A DNA stretch of 64,000 bases from Oikopleura dioica. Lineage: Eukaryota > Chordata > Appendicularia > Copelata > Oikopleuridae. The notes beneath the pieces are model-generated. The model had not been told where the DNA came from and ran no database searches. It saw only the letters and a list, made by a program, of their open reading frames with translations. The stretch lies in contig OU015568.1 of assembly GCA_907165135.1 (NCBI GenBank), forward strand, positions 11,168,501 to 11,232,500, written 5' to 3'. A program made the position numbers and the translations under genes. Numbering within the stretch: position 1 is the stretch's first letter; each line of letters starts with the position of its first letter. This document shows positions 36,469-47,571 of this stretch, piece after piece.

Positions 36469-36977
36469 CTTTTTTGTAATGATTTTGATGAACGAAGGGT
36501 TAGTTTTATTGAACTCGCCATCTGCGTTTTCCCAAGGTATAACTCCGCGTAACAGGTCTGGTGTTTTTGGGAACGAGTTCAATGAGGGTCAATTTTATGG
36601 CTTTAAAAATAGAATTGCATCAAATTAACGACAAGTTATGCAATAAAATGCTATGAGTTTAAACTTTAAAGTTCGTGAATTGACGTAAAAATGGCTCGTT
36701 TGGAATTTTTGCGTGGAAAGCGAAGAGACGAAGTGGAGGGATAGCTTCATCACATTTGCCACTGCAGTTTATCACATCTCATTTGCGCATAGAGTGTCTC
36801 TCACTAGGGTTTGATTTTTGCGCTTGTCTCTCTATCTCTCCATTTGCTCCTCGTTTGCGGTCCTCTAAGGTGTCCAGAGATAGCGAGTAAAATCACAAAT
36901 TTCTTCCCTGAGAAAAACCATAAATCTTGCACTTAGGAAATTGAATCAAAGAAGAGCAAGTCCCAAAAGCAGACACG
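36469..36977. other. Promoter region between lipocalin (-) and troponin T (+)
   Basis: No supported gene. The starts are divergent. The stretch before the troponin T ATG contains pyrimidine/purine-rich runs (CTCTCTATCTCTCC near 36830) but no motif I can name with confidence. Confidence 0.4.
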
Positions 36978-38349
36978 ATGGAAGGTGGAGATGATTTTTT
37001 CAAGAAGCGCCTCGAGAAGGATTTGGCCGAACTCAAGAAAATGATCGACTCTCATTTCGGTAAATTATTATTTCTTTGGATTAAGTTTTATTAAAATTTT
37101 AATCATTTGTATTGAAAATTAATTATAAAACTCGAAACTTCACCGTGTGTTCACAGTTCAGCGGCAAAAGGATGAAGAGGAACTCGCTTCTCTTGAGAAG
37201 AAAATCGCTGAACGAAAAGAGGTACAGAAATGAACCCATAAAATTGATATTAAAAAAACCGACATTAGATGAGAGAACAGCAAAATGCCGAACGAGCTCG
37301 AAAGAATCAGGAAAGACGCGAGCGTGAACTCCGCGAAAAAGAGGCCAAAGCTTGGGCTCATAAATTTTTAATTATCAATGTCAAAAAATTTGAGATTTCG
37401 TTTATTTGGTACAATTAACACTTACTGAGCCGCAAACAAAGAAGCGGAAGAAGCACGTCGTCTGGAAGAAGAAGCACGAAAGAAGAAAGAAGCTATGGAT
37501 AAGCTCAACAAACTCAACAGGTTACACTTCCATCACTCATTTTACAACACCTCAAATGCGATAATTGTCGCACTCATAAAAAAGCCGAGTCAGTGAATGA
37601 TCGCGCTAGAATTTTGGATCTCTTCTTTTGACCTTGACGTCATATTTTGTCTTCCGCTTTGATACTCTTCAGCAATTTTCAGCTCGCTATCTAATTATAG
37701 CTCGGGTCCAAATTCTATGCGTTGAGACTATGTGCTTTTTGTGCTCTTATGTTTGTTCATAATACTCATCCTTGATTTCAGTGGTCAGCCAAGACAGCGA
37801 AAAGGCAAGGGTACTGCCCGAGATGTCAAAAAGAAGGTCCTTGCCGAACGACGAAAGCCTCTCAACATCGACCATATGGATCTTGATAAGCTCAAGCAGA
37901 AGGTCACCGAACTCTACGACTATCTTTCGGTAAGTCTCTTCCCTGAGTTATAAATTATAACCAGTGGGCTTTCACGTGGGACTACTGTAAGGCGGTTTTT
38001 GGTTTAAACTTTTTGGCACGCTTAGAAACAACGATCAGGCTTAGAACTCGTAAATAAAAGAGGAGCTTATGGCGATAAGTTGCTCTATAAGAGTCATCAG
38101 ATTGAGCCCTACAAGTAACAGATTTATGACTTTACACGTCAACATCAAGGAAGTGAATTTTCCTTTTATACACCAGAACATCGATTCATGTTTCATTAGA
38201 CCCTGGAAAACGAACGAGCCGACTTTGAAACCGACAACGACGAAAAGAAGTACGAAATGTCCACCCTCCGATACCGAGTCAATATGCTCTCCGGCGCCGC
38301 TTCAAAAGAAAAGACGAAACGAATCGGCCGAATTGGTGTCAAAAAATAA
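36978..38349 (+). CDS. Troponin T
   Basis: Six exons encode a short N-terminus (MEGGDDFFKKRLEKDLAELK), an Arg/Glu/Lys-rich helix (MREQQNAERARKNQERRERE; ARRLEEEARKKKEAMDKLNK) and the diagnostic tropomyosin/TnI-binding core ARDVKKKVLAERRKPLNIDH, then MDLDKLKQKVTELYDYLS and LENERADFETDNDEKKYEMS, ending RIGVKK. The RRKPLNIDH motif is specific to troponin T, which anchors the troponin complex on thin filaments of striated muscle. The acidic N-terminal extension of vertebrate forms is lacking. The junction at about 37353-37440 does not fit GT/AG in the required frame. A polyadenylation hexamer AATAAA lies at 38369-38374. Confidence 0.9.
38026..38118 (+). other. Candidate alternative 3' exon of troponin T
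   Basis: Inside the last troponin T intron, directly after a CGCTTAG acceptor, an in-phase frame of 30 codons runs to TAA: KQRSGLELVNKRG then AYGDKLLYKSHQIEPYK. Joined to TELYDYLS it would replace the constitutive C-terminus. It may equally be chance. Confidence 0.3.
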
Positions 38350-38410
38350 ATTTTTACAGCATTGTGTTAATAAAAATCGAAGTGTATAATCTCGCATACA
38401 ACATCTGGAT

Positions 38411-41400
38411 TTATTCAGAAGGAGAATGAAGTGCAAAGAAAAAAATTGCCGACAAAATAAATAGTTTAGAGCGGCTATCTGGGCAATTTTCTTTTTCTTC
38501 GATAACGGGAGGTTGTGGTCGAGGGCCTCTAAGGCTATCATCCTCTATTTTATGGGAATCAAGATCAGTCTGGTTCGTGGTTTCTTCGTTTTTCACTTCT
38601 GTCAGTTACTTAATCGAGCGCAAAACGTATTCTTATTCATGCTGTGGTTGCAATTGCGGTTCCGTGGGTGAGCAAATCTCAACCGCCAAGTCCGTCATTA
38701 TTCTCAAAAATAGAGATTGACTTGTTTAATTTTGTAACTGGCCTAAATCAGTAGCAGAGGCTTCTCTCTCTTGACCCTCAAAATTCAACGAGTCCGGCGT
38801 GGGTGAACGTTCTCGCGGTGAATCGACATCTTTTCCTTCCGGTCTGGGCCCTCGCGGGCTTGGATCCTCCTCTTTCATCGAACTGGCCTCGCTATCCAAT
38901 TCACTGGACATTCTCGAGCTGGGAGTGGAGCTGTCTGAACACGTTCAATTTAAGAAGCTCAAGGAAACTATAGAATACCTGGCTGATCATAAGCTGCTTT
39001 GGTATCTTCATCGGAGGAAAGAGATAGAGATGATGACCTAGTTAAGCTGGACCTCGGAGTTGGCTCACTTTCATAGAATTCCTGAATTTCCCTTGCATAC
39101 ATTTTATGGTGCAGTTTACCTTGAGCATCAGTAAAATCATGACATTCTGCGTTTCAAAACCACCGAAAAGAGCTTCCGGGGTGGTTAAAAGATTCAGCTC
39201 GTGTCTTTCTGAAAATTTTACAATTTGAGTGCTTCTGTGTTGATCATTAGGTGGAACCTTGGGCTCCAAGTGCGTCCAAATGGGAGCTGATAATGTCAAA
39301 AGGGTCGCTCGCATTTTGATCGACAACGATCTTCCGGCCCCGCTCTAATTCGAGTGCTAAAGTCATTTCTTTGAAAATTTCTCTCGGCTGATGGCACGGC
39401 TGTTCTTACACGTTTTTATGTTCTTTAGAATCGAGCAAAGGATTTCTGGGTTCTTGAAGGACTCTCCAAAGTCGAAAACGGTTTGTCCCTCGTCCAGGAA
39501 TCTGTTTATCTTTCATAGGATTTTTAAGAATGAGCGCACTCGGAAGTCGCACTACAACCACATCCCGTATTTTAACGCAGTATACGTTTTTTTTCGATCT
39601 TATCAATTTTTGATAATAAGCTTAATTTAATGGCATTGTCCTTCGTATTTTAATAATTATTGAAAATCCTTGACCAAATGAGAAGACCTTGTTCGTCGAT
39701 AGAGCTGCTTAGTTCAACTTGCTCAACTTCCTTCTTTGTAATTTGCTCTTCTGATGCGCTTTCTGAATCTTAAATGCATATTTATTATCTATGCAACTAC
39801 GCATTCCATTTTGGGTTCTCATAAAGGGGGAAGTAGTTATTGAAATAGAAAACGCACGTCGGAAAATTGAACATGAAAACATCCACGACTGATCTCTTTG
39901 AGAACTTCTAACGCTGGCTTTCGCTTTGGGAAAAAAATTATAACCTGATTTTTCTTCTTCTTCTTCTTCTTCTTCGCCTTCAGACTCACTGTACTTTCCG
40001 AAGCCCTTTCCAAATTGCTTTTCGTATTGGGATTCAAAATTGAAGGGGTCGGATGGAGCATCGACGCGAGGAGTTTCTGGCTCTTCGATCTGAAAAATCA
40101 AGTGTCAATGAAGGATTGTTGCAAAAGAGCCCTTCTTGCTTGTCAATCGAGAATTCCCACAGTCTTTCAGTCGAAACGGGACGCGGACTTTTGTTGTAAA
40201 AGGGCCTTTTCTTGTAAATTTGAAAAAACACTAGATACGCCAAAATAACACTCCTTATATATTTTTTTCGAATTGAATGACTCTTTTAACGTCATTCTTT
40301 AGCGTTTAAAATATTTTTTTTCGAAAAAAATTAAAATTTGAGAATTTTCAAAAATTTGTTTTTGCTATAAAATTGTCTCTGAGGTGTCAAAAAGATACAT
40401 TTCCGTATCAAATGACTTAAAACATGCTAAACTTTCGTTTCAGATGCTTTCTTTACGTTTTATCCCTCTAGAAAAAAACTCTTCAAATTTACAAGAAAAG
40501 GCACTTTTACAAGAAAAATCCGCATCCCAGTCGAAACCACGCGAACCAAATTAAACAGCTACTTATGTTGTAGCGTGAAAGTGAACACCGTATTTTCCCG
40601 TTACATGAACTTCTTTTTTTTTTAATAGAAAATATCGTTATCATTTTAAAGAAAATCGGAAGAAATCTTCATGTGGTTTTAATTATCAACGGTTTCTCGA
40701 CTTGTTTGCCGTCGTATAAATTTACAGTTTTTTTCCATCTTAAGAGGCCCCAACTTAAGAGGACTTTTGCGTCAATTTGGCCGATTTTGTCACCCTGAAA
40801 AATTCCAACTTAAGAGGACTTTCTCGATAATTTTTATTAATTTTTAGAAAATTTTTCTGCTAACAGTGAATCAATTGAAATTTTTTTTAGCAGTAAAAAA
40901 GCTAGAAATCTTTGACTGCTTTTCTGGCCATTTTGAAGTCGATGGCTTTGCAATGTCAGCTTCATCTGAAACTTGAATTTGCGGTTCTTCCTCAATATCT
41001 ATCGGGGTTGCAGCTTGTGTTTCATCGATTTGAAGCGCCAGGAAATGCTCGATCAATTCTTCTTCATCTTGTTTCTCCAAGATACTTTCCAAAACGTCCA
41101 AGCCCTCGACTTCTTCAACAGTATCCTTGTATTCTTCTTCTTTGATCAATCCCGTATTGATCCAACTTCGCTTGAAGATTCCAGGGTTCATGTTCATGAA
41201 GATTTCGTTGGCTTTTTTCACGAGCTCTTCCTCCTTGATATTCAGATGATCGTGATCGACAATAAAATCATCGAGGAAGCAGCGGATTTTCTTCTTAAAA
41301 TTACAAAAAACAAGATTATCGCAGGGTTGGTATACACCTTCTTTTGTTTGAAAATAAATTTTATATTTTTCGCGCAAAGATAAAAATAACACTGATCAAA

Positions 41401-44061
41401 CTTTTCCTGTAGTCCCTGGTCGAAAAAAACACAAGTCCAGATTTTTGAACTTTGGAAGAAGCTTGTGAGCAGGGCAGTTATCGATATACATCAAATAACG
41501 CTGCGATGGATTTTTTTCTTTCAAAAAAGTCGAAAGACGAGTCAGCTCCAGAATAAATATCGGTCTTGTACACCAGGCGGAGGGATTCCAGTAAAGTCGA
41601 AAATCTCAAAATAAATAAGCTTGGTTTTTTTTCAATTTTTACCTTTAAAATCTCTGAATTCTACTTCATGATATTGGAGATTTTTAGGGGAAGAGGGCTT
41701 GGTTTCGTCATAGTTCGGGTTGGCCACTCGTTCGATCTGTTTTCTTGGGGCACTTTGCCACTTACTTCCTTGATTTCGTGTAATTATTGCAGGGCGGTAA
41801 TCTTTTAGCGGCCCAAACACATTTATAGTCGGAATAAATGTAAACCGCTCTTTTTGATGAGCGATTTTTGACAGTTGATCATCAGATCCAAGCAAGATAC
41901 GATTACGCGTGTCGATCTCTCGGTTGACGCCCGTTTCGTCACAGTTTAAAATAGCACTTTAATATAATAATTGCAAAAATAAATGATAATTTCTCACCTC
42001 AATGGATATTTAGAACGACAGGCTCGTAAACGCTGAATTTCAAAATTTTTCTCATCTTCAGTGAGATATACAACATCAGTGTTTTTCGAGGTTTTTCGTC
42101 CATAATCACGAATAATTCGTGTGACAAAGCGTGAAGAAATACACAGATTTTGTATCTCTTTGTCTTCGGGAAAGTTTTCATCAATCATTTTTCGCAACCA
42201 TCTTGCAGCTCCACGAAGTTTCATTTTATGTTGGCGTTGAGGGTAAAGTTCCTTGATTTTTCTTCTAGCTTCTGCATTGATGAAGATTTCTTCTGTGTTA
42301 GTTGAAATTTATGCTTCGATTTCGATGACAGGATCGTAAACCTTTTGTTATAAAGGTTTGTAAATGTACACTTCGGGATATCGTGTCCATGTTGCTTTCG
42401 GTACAGATCATTTACAGCCTTTTTAGCATTCCTCTTGTTCGCACCATTCACCAAAATCTCTGCATACTTCTTTTTCTCTGCCATCGTCATGTGAATTCTC
42501 TTTTCGGACATGTTTCCAGCAAAATATGTTTCGAGGAATGAATTAGTAAAAATTAAAAACATGGGCGCGTGCCTTGTTCTGGAAATAATCATAGCCTTGT
42601 TAATATTCGATCTTTCAGTGGAAAAACCAAATTTTAACTTCTCTGTTGTTGTGTGGCTTTAAAATTAGTGAGAAGAGAATTTTAAGATATGTATACCTGG
42701 CTCGACTCAAAAATTTCCAACTTAAGAGGACTTTTTCTTGGCCCTTGTAATCTCAAAAGGCCTCTAAAGATGGAAAAAAACTGTATATCATGTAATAGTG
42801 GTTAAAGTCGCTCTAGGAACGCGTATCTTATCAACCAGGGGACTATCATTTTTGAATACCTGGTCTGGCACCACGGTATCTTGCCGAGTCAGTGCTTTGA
42901 AATCACTGTACTGCTCAGCAGTGAGAGACTCGGCTCGATTTCGTTGCTGCTCGCTTTCTGGCTCTTCGTCAATAATTATTTGAGATTCCAAAGGCTCAAC
43001 GCCTAGTTGGTCGAGTTCTTCTTCCAATACTTTGACAATTTTGTGGTAAACTTGCATACCGTGCGTTTTCTAAAACAAAAAAGTTTTCACGAAACAGTAC
43101 AGTCAATATTTCAGGCTCTACTGTTCCAAAAATTGATGGTCAATTTATGCGTCCAATTTTCCTGAATTTGCATAAACCATGAGACGGTTTTACGTACAAA
43201 ACATGAAAAATTCTCCTTTTTTAAGGATATACCCGATAAAATTGAACTTTCATAGCGCCTAAATACGAAGTCGGATCATTTTTATTTCAAAAGCAATCCT
43301 ACCTAAAATTGTGCGTTAAATTAAATTATGGTACTTTTTTAGAAATTTTCATTAGAATTTTCCTCTCTAGAGCGATTTGAAAATGAACTCTCTCGATTTC
43401 TCGAAATGTTTCCACTAAATTGCTAAAACTGAACCGTATTCTGTATTGCAATGATGCTAAGCTACAAGATTGATGGGATCAAATTCTTAAACTCGATCGA
43501 ATTTTTATTCTAGTGTTCTCTTCTTTTATACCCTTGTTTTTCTTCTCTGCGCGTTTTTTCGCGTGCTACCAATCAGAGCGGTGCGCTCAACCACGCACTT
43601 TCTCTCGGAAAAGAGGAGTCGAGTGAGTGAGCTCCCAGCGCGCCGCTTTGTAGAGCTTTTACGCGCTGAGTAGCCCTCAATGAAATGGCTCTAGAATCGG
43701 TTTCCTTCGGAATTAACGAAAAGTAAACCATCAAAATTGTACATAATGGTCTAAAGAACTTATATATCGAAAATTCTCGACCGATTTATACAAAAAATTT
43801 CGAGTAATCGAGAGAGTAAGATTTGAAATCGCTCTAAAGAGAAAAATTCAAATGAAAAAATTTAAAGAATTACCAGATTTGAGTTCTACGTGCATTTTAA
43901 CGTAGAATTGCTTTTGAAATATAAATGATCCTACGTCGCATTTCGGCGCTATAAAAGTTCAATTTTATCGGGTATATCCTTAAATAGCTGAGGAAATACC
44001 TTGGTAAACTCGACAAGTTCTTTGTCCGTTTCCACTTCAAAGTCATTCGATTCGCCGAGAG
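38411..44061 (-). CDS. Uncharacterised acidic, Ser/Pro-rich multi-exon gene hosting transposons in two introns
   Basis: Exons read upstream to downstream: 44000-44061 (LGESNDFEVETDKELVEFTK), 42860-43069 (KTHGMQVYHKIVKVLEEELD ... RQDTVVPDQ), one ending at 40089 (IEEPETPRVDAPSDPFNFES, acidic run of E), SASEEQITKKEVEQVELSSS, FLDEGQTVFDFGESFKNPEI, LERGRKIVVDQNASDPFDII, CHDFTDAQGKLHHKMYAREI, an SSTPSSRMSSELDSE exon and a last exon with EDDSLRGPRPQPPVIEEKE. Frames join in phase at each junction checked. It is probably cytosolic or nuclear and largely disordered in its C-terminal half. No family was recognised and the first exon(s) are probably upstream of 44061. Intron 40090-42859 holds the pogo-like element and intron 43070-43999 the TTAA element. 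Confidence 0.5.
40176..40531. repeat. Imperfect inverted repeat, arms of about 48 bp
   Basis: The arm at 40176-40224 (ending CCTTTTCTTGTAAATTTGAA) is the reverse complement of 40482-40531 with roughly seven mismatches, separated by about 257 bp. It lies in the same intron as the pogo-like transposon. It may be an old MITE or a hairpin. No flanking duplication was found. Confidence 0.6.
40725..42783 (-). mobile_element. Pogo/Tigger-like DNA transposon (2059 bp, Tc1/mariner superfamily)
   Basis: Terminal inverted repeats of 25 bp with one mismatch begin CAGTTTTTTTCCATCT at both ends, flanked by a TA duplication (40723-40724, 42784-42785). On the minus strand the transposase reads: an HTH_psq-like start MSEKRIHMTMAEKKKYAEIL, a CENP-B-type HTH (RGAARWLRKMIDENFPEDKE, FVTRIIRDYGRK), a DDE domain with an N-terminal acidic motif in NCDETGV-like sequence near 41940, LMYIDNCPAHKLLPKF (second catalytic Asp), and YQPCDNLVFCNFKKKIR, ending SSFFTAKKNFN. 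A TGA lies between FFRPGTT and EGVYQPCD unless a GA-AG intron is spliced. The subterminal motif CCAACTTAAGAGGACTTT occurs at 40750, 40805 and 42717. Confidence 0.88.
40871..42592 (-). CDS. Pogo-like transposase (exons or degraded frame)
   Basis: Coding parts lie at about 42592-42221 (N-terminal HTH), 42224-41994 (CENP-B-like HTH, ends SKYPLR), 41895-41632 (GSDDQLSKIAHQKERFTFIP, the core of the DDE domain), 41500-41410 (MYIDNCPAHKLLPKFKNLDL) and 41392-40871 (C-terminal domain, acidic tail). The pieces are in several frames separated by short AT-rich gaps, so either four introns or frameshifts are needed. Given the intron style of neighbouring genes, an intact spliced transposase is possible. 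Confidence 0.6.
43225..43979. mobile_element. Non-autonomous long-TIR element with TTAA duplication (755 bp)
   Basis: The ends start GGATATACCCGATAAAATTG inward on both sides, and similarity of the two arms extends for about 195 bp with scattered mismatches (left to about 43420, right from about 43785). TTAA flanks both sides (43221-43224, 43980-43983). The TTAA target points to piggyBac-type mobilisation. The unpaired centre includes a GC-richer block near 43540-43680. No transposase frame is visible. It lies in an intron of the acidic minus-strand gene. Confidence 0.8.
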
Positions 44062-47000
44062 CTAAGATAATGGATTAGCCTGTCATGAAAACCCTTCTGC
44101 TATTTTCTAGAGCCACGTAAGTAAAGGCCCAAAGAAGAGATAAGGCTCTTAATTCTTCATTATCAATCAAATGTTAAAGGAAGGTCTAAATCCACTTTGA
44201 TAGAAACTTATCAATATTTACTCCAGCGAACATAAATGTTCCCGTGCGAAACATATGTTAACGTAAATCATTCAAGGTACAAGGCCCAATTTTTTATTTC
44301 TCCGCTAATCCCTTGTTAGCTCCGTTTTCTGAATGCTCCATTATTTTCTGGAGACTCATTAATTATCATTAACGGTGTGAAATAATATCTTCGCGGTATA
44401 ATTTATGATTACGCAAATTAACGCGCGAATCTAGTTTTGCATAAACTATCGATTTTGATAACACAAAGATGCATCGTCTATCAAAACCTCTTATGGCTGG
44501 GGAGACTTTGTAATTAGCTGCTAAGTCGGGCTCTAAAATAAATTCATCCACATCGATTATTTGAAAAAGTCAAATAGATGGGGCTGTGCTGGATACATAT
44601 TATCCAAACAACGTGTCTAGATAAGTGTTATTTATTATTCGTAATAATCTTGGCCGCCGCGTTTCCGAAAAAATTAAAATGCCTTACCGAGACCGTCTTC
44701 GATTTCGGCTGCAGCAACTTCTTCCATTTGCTCTCGCCATGCTGGGCTTTCTTTTTACGTTATTAAATTTGCATTCAAGAAGTTCTATCTCAAGTGTAAT
44801 TACCGATAAGAGGTTCAAACTGACACACTTTGCTTCAATGTAATTACTTTTTAGAAGCCCTCTGTATTTTAGACAAATTTTATCAATTTCAAACTGCTCT
44901 TTATATAATTATCAAGCTCTTACTTAGAAGATGAATTAATAAATAATAATCGGAATATCAAGAAAACCAAATAAATGAAAACAATTTAGTTATCGAAAGC
45001 AGACGAATTACGGCTTAGTAGAACAATTAAGTAACGGTCCTTCGAGATCCGCTGAAGTTGCAAGAGGAAATTGAGAAAACTGCTCAACTGTTTTCAGTTT
45101 CAACATTATTCTTTCGAAGTTGGGGTGCAAATACACCACCATTTATTATTATTCTATCCATTTAGATGATCAAAGAGCTTAGAATTTAGATAATATTTTG
45201 CTTAAACCGAGCCTGGTACAACCAACAAATATCTTCCTTTTTAGGGAATCACAATTTAATTAAATTTTAGATGTTTTACTGAATTTTAATAATTTTTTAA
45301 TTACCCATCATGTTCACATGTTCCCTAGATGGTTGGTCATCCAAAATAATGTAAAAATAGCCAACACATCAATTAGACATAAGCCGCTTTGGTTAGCAAA
45401 GCTCTTAATGAACAACGATAAAGTCAGTTTTTGAACTGCTTATATATGCTAGCAGACTTATGATAGCGCTAATTGGAGAGTGAGATACCCATAACTTTGG
45501 TCATGGCCTTCTTGGTTTTGAAATTCTCTGCAGAAATTAGACAGGCAAAGTTTTTCAGTTTGAAAGCTCAAAGGGCAGCTGGAAACGTTCCAGATGATCA
45601 GAAGACTTAGCACGACTCAGCATGACACCACTCCTCATACAGACGATCGCGTTTCCAAGTTAGAAAGCCTTGGAAAGTCATCTCCTGATCCAAATCAGAC
45701 GAGAAGATGCTTTGCTGGTTTAATTTTATTTATCATTCATTAAGAAAAATCGGCGCGGAAATTTAATTAAATTGTATTTAGTAGTAAAGGTAACTGATAC
45801 TGACTGTCAGTCACTATCAACCTTTGATGCGTAAATTACTGTATAATACTGTATCGGCAATACAATCTATCTGCTTATTGAACTTCTGTTGAGGTCAGAG
45901 CTGCACGTTTTCTGAGCTGTTGCTCTTCCTAGGTCAGCGATTTGGAGGAGAGGTTTTTCTATTCGAGGACTTTAAGAAGTCCCTAAATTAGCATTTAATG
46001 TATATTTATCTATATGTTTGTGTGAGGTTTCGTGGTCGTATATAATGTCCAAAGCAGGTATCGACTTGGGCCGATATTTATCGTCATATAAATTAGGGCC
46101 TGATTCCCTTGAATTTAATAGAACGGCGCAGAGAACGGAACCCCGCGCGTTATTTTCTGCGCTGCTCAGATGGCGCACGCGAGCGGCGGCGCGATATGCG
46201 CGCAAATGATGAAAAGCAAAATTTGATAGTGATGATCGGAATTTCCACTGAGTGAGCATTGTTTTTTATGGTGAAAGTTTTTATACAGGACGAAATTTGA
46301 AGAATCCTCGAAAGAGATTATTTGAAAGAACAGACAACAAGTTTGAAGAACTTTTGATACTTCCATCGGTAAGTCATTTTTATCAGGAGACAGACAGAAC
46401 GTCGAATTTTATAGCAGAGAAATAATAAAGTAATAAAAACTTTCTTCTTTTAATTAAAAATATATTGCTGAATCGGAGATTTAGTGAGCTACTAATCAAT
46501 TGAGTTGAAAAATTTTAGAATTTAGGCATTTTTCTTTAATTATTTACTTTATAAAGCTTCTTCTGAATGAAAATAACGAGGATTATGCAGAAATATCTTA
46601 CTGAAATCACCCCCCAATTCATGTTCATGTTCTATGTTTCAAAAATAATCTACTTGAGTCAGTTTACATTCCCCATTTCCGACCCACCTATGTTCTGAAC
46701 TTACGTGATACGGATGGAAGAACCTCTTTTCACGTGTTTTCCAAGAGATCCGTAAAAATATTCAAAACAATTTAGCGGGTTTTAGAAATTTTTAAAGAGC
46801 CGAAATTCGATTATCATGAACTCTTCATTTAAGCGCTACCGCAAAGTTATTTTTTTCCTCTTCCTGAAATTGAGCACTTTGGTCAACTACAGTTACTGTA
46901 GCTGCCTTTCGAATACTTTAGACAAGAAATAATAACGGTTCGAGTATTTCCCTTTGATTGGTGTGTATAAATAGCAGTGAGATTTTTGCGTTCGGCTTTT

Positions 47001-47571
47001 CTTCCGCTCTGAGCTGTTCAGTTCCAAAGAAGAACTTTAATTGTTTTCACCAAGTCATTCAATCCGTTTGTTACCCGAGAAAAGCGCCAGATCAGTTGGA
47101 GACTTGAAGACAGCTAAAATAAATAGCAAACGGCTAAGCTCAAGCATTGAAATGGCACTACTACGTTCAAGTGTAAAACTTCAAATTTTGCTTCAACAAG
47201 CATTTTTTTCGAGTCAAAAATCAACTTTGACGATTGGGAGGGTGATAAGACGAATTTTCTTTTCATGATAAAATTTTATACGTGGAACCGATATACAAAA
47301 CAACTGTACAAAAACAGTGATAGTCAATTAATATCGTGCACCCGATATACGCCAGATAAAAGCCCCTTCTTTGTACCATGTACGTTCACCCGAACAAAAA
47401 ACTGATTAGGAACTATCGATTGTTCGGAGTTTTTTTGGAAGCTGATTTTTGTTTTCAGAATAAAAAGAGCTTTTCATCTTTCGCGTTTTCAGGAGAACGC
47501 TACTTGAGGATGCCGCATAAAATATAATATTTTCGAGTGGTCTAGCTAACTCTAACTTGCCAGTAAAAATG
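44062..47571. other. Gene-poor AT-rich region
   Basis: About 3.5 kb with no convincing gene. Short frames such as 44369-44551 (-) and 44578-44843 (+) lack coding character. A GC-rich block of about 90 bp lies at 46120-46210. It may hold upstream exons or regulatory sequence of the minus-strand gene ending at 38411. Confidence 0.4.
46966..47040 (+). promoter_or_regulatory. Candidate TATA-type core promoter
   Basis: GATTGG (46947-46962 area) is followed by GTGTATAAATAGCAG and, about 40-60 bases later, GCTGTTCAGTTCC. The spacing resembles a CCAAT/TATA promoter reading rightwards. No convincing gene follows (only a 75-codon frame from 47041), so this could belong to a decayed retroelement LTR or an unannotated transcript. 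Confidence 0.3.

Noticed and set aside
42788-43057. Frame at 42788-43057 as part of the pogo-like transposon
   Set aside because: It lies outside the right TIR and TA duplication; it is an exon of the host gene with donor at 42859.
44369-44843. Short frames on both strands in the gene-poor region
   Set aside because: No start context, domain, splice sites or composition suggesting coding.
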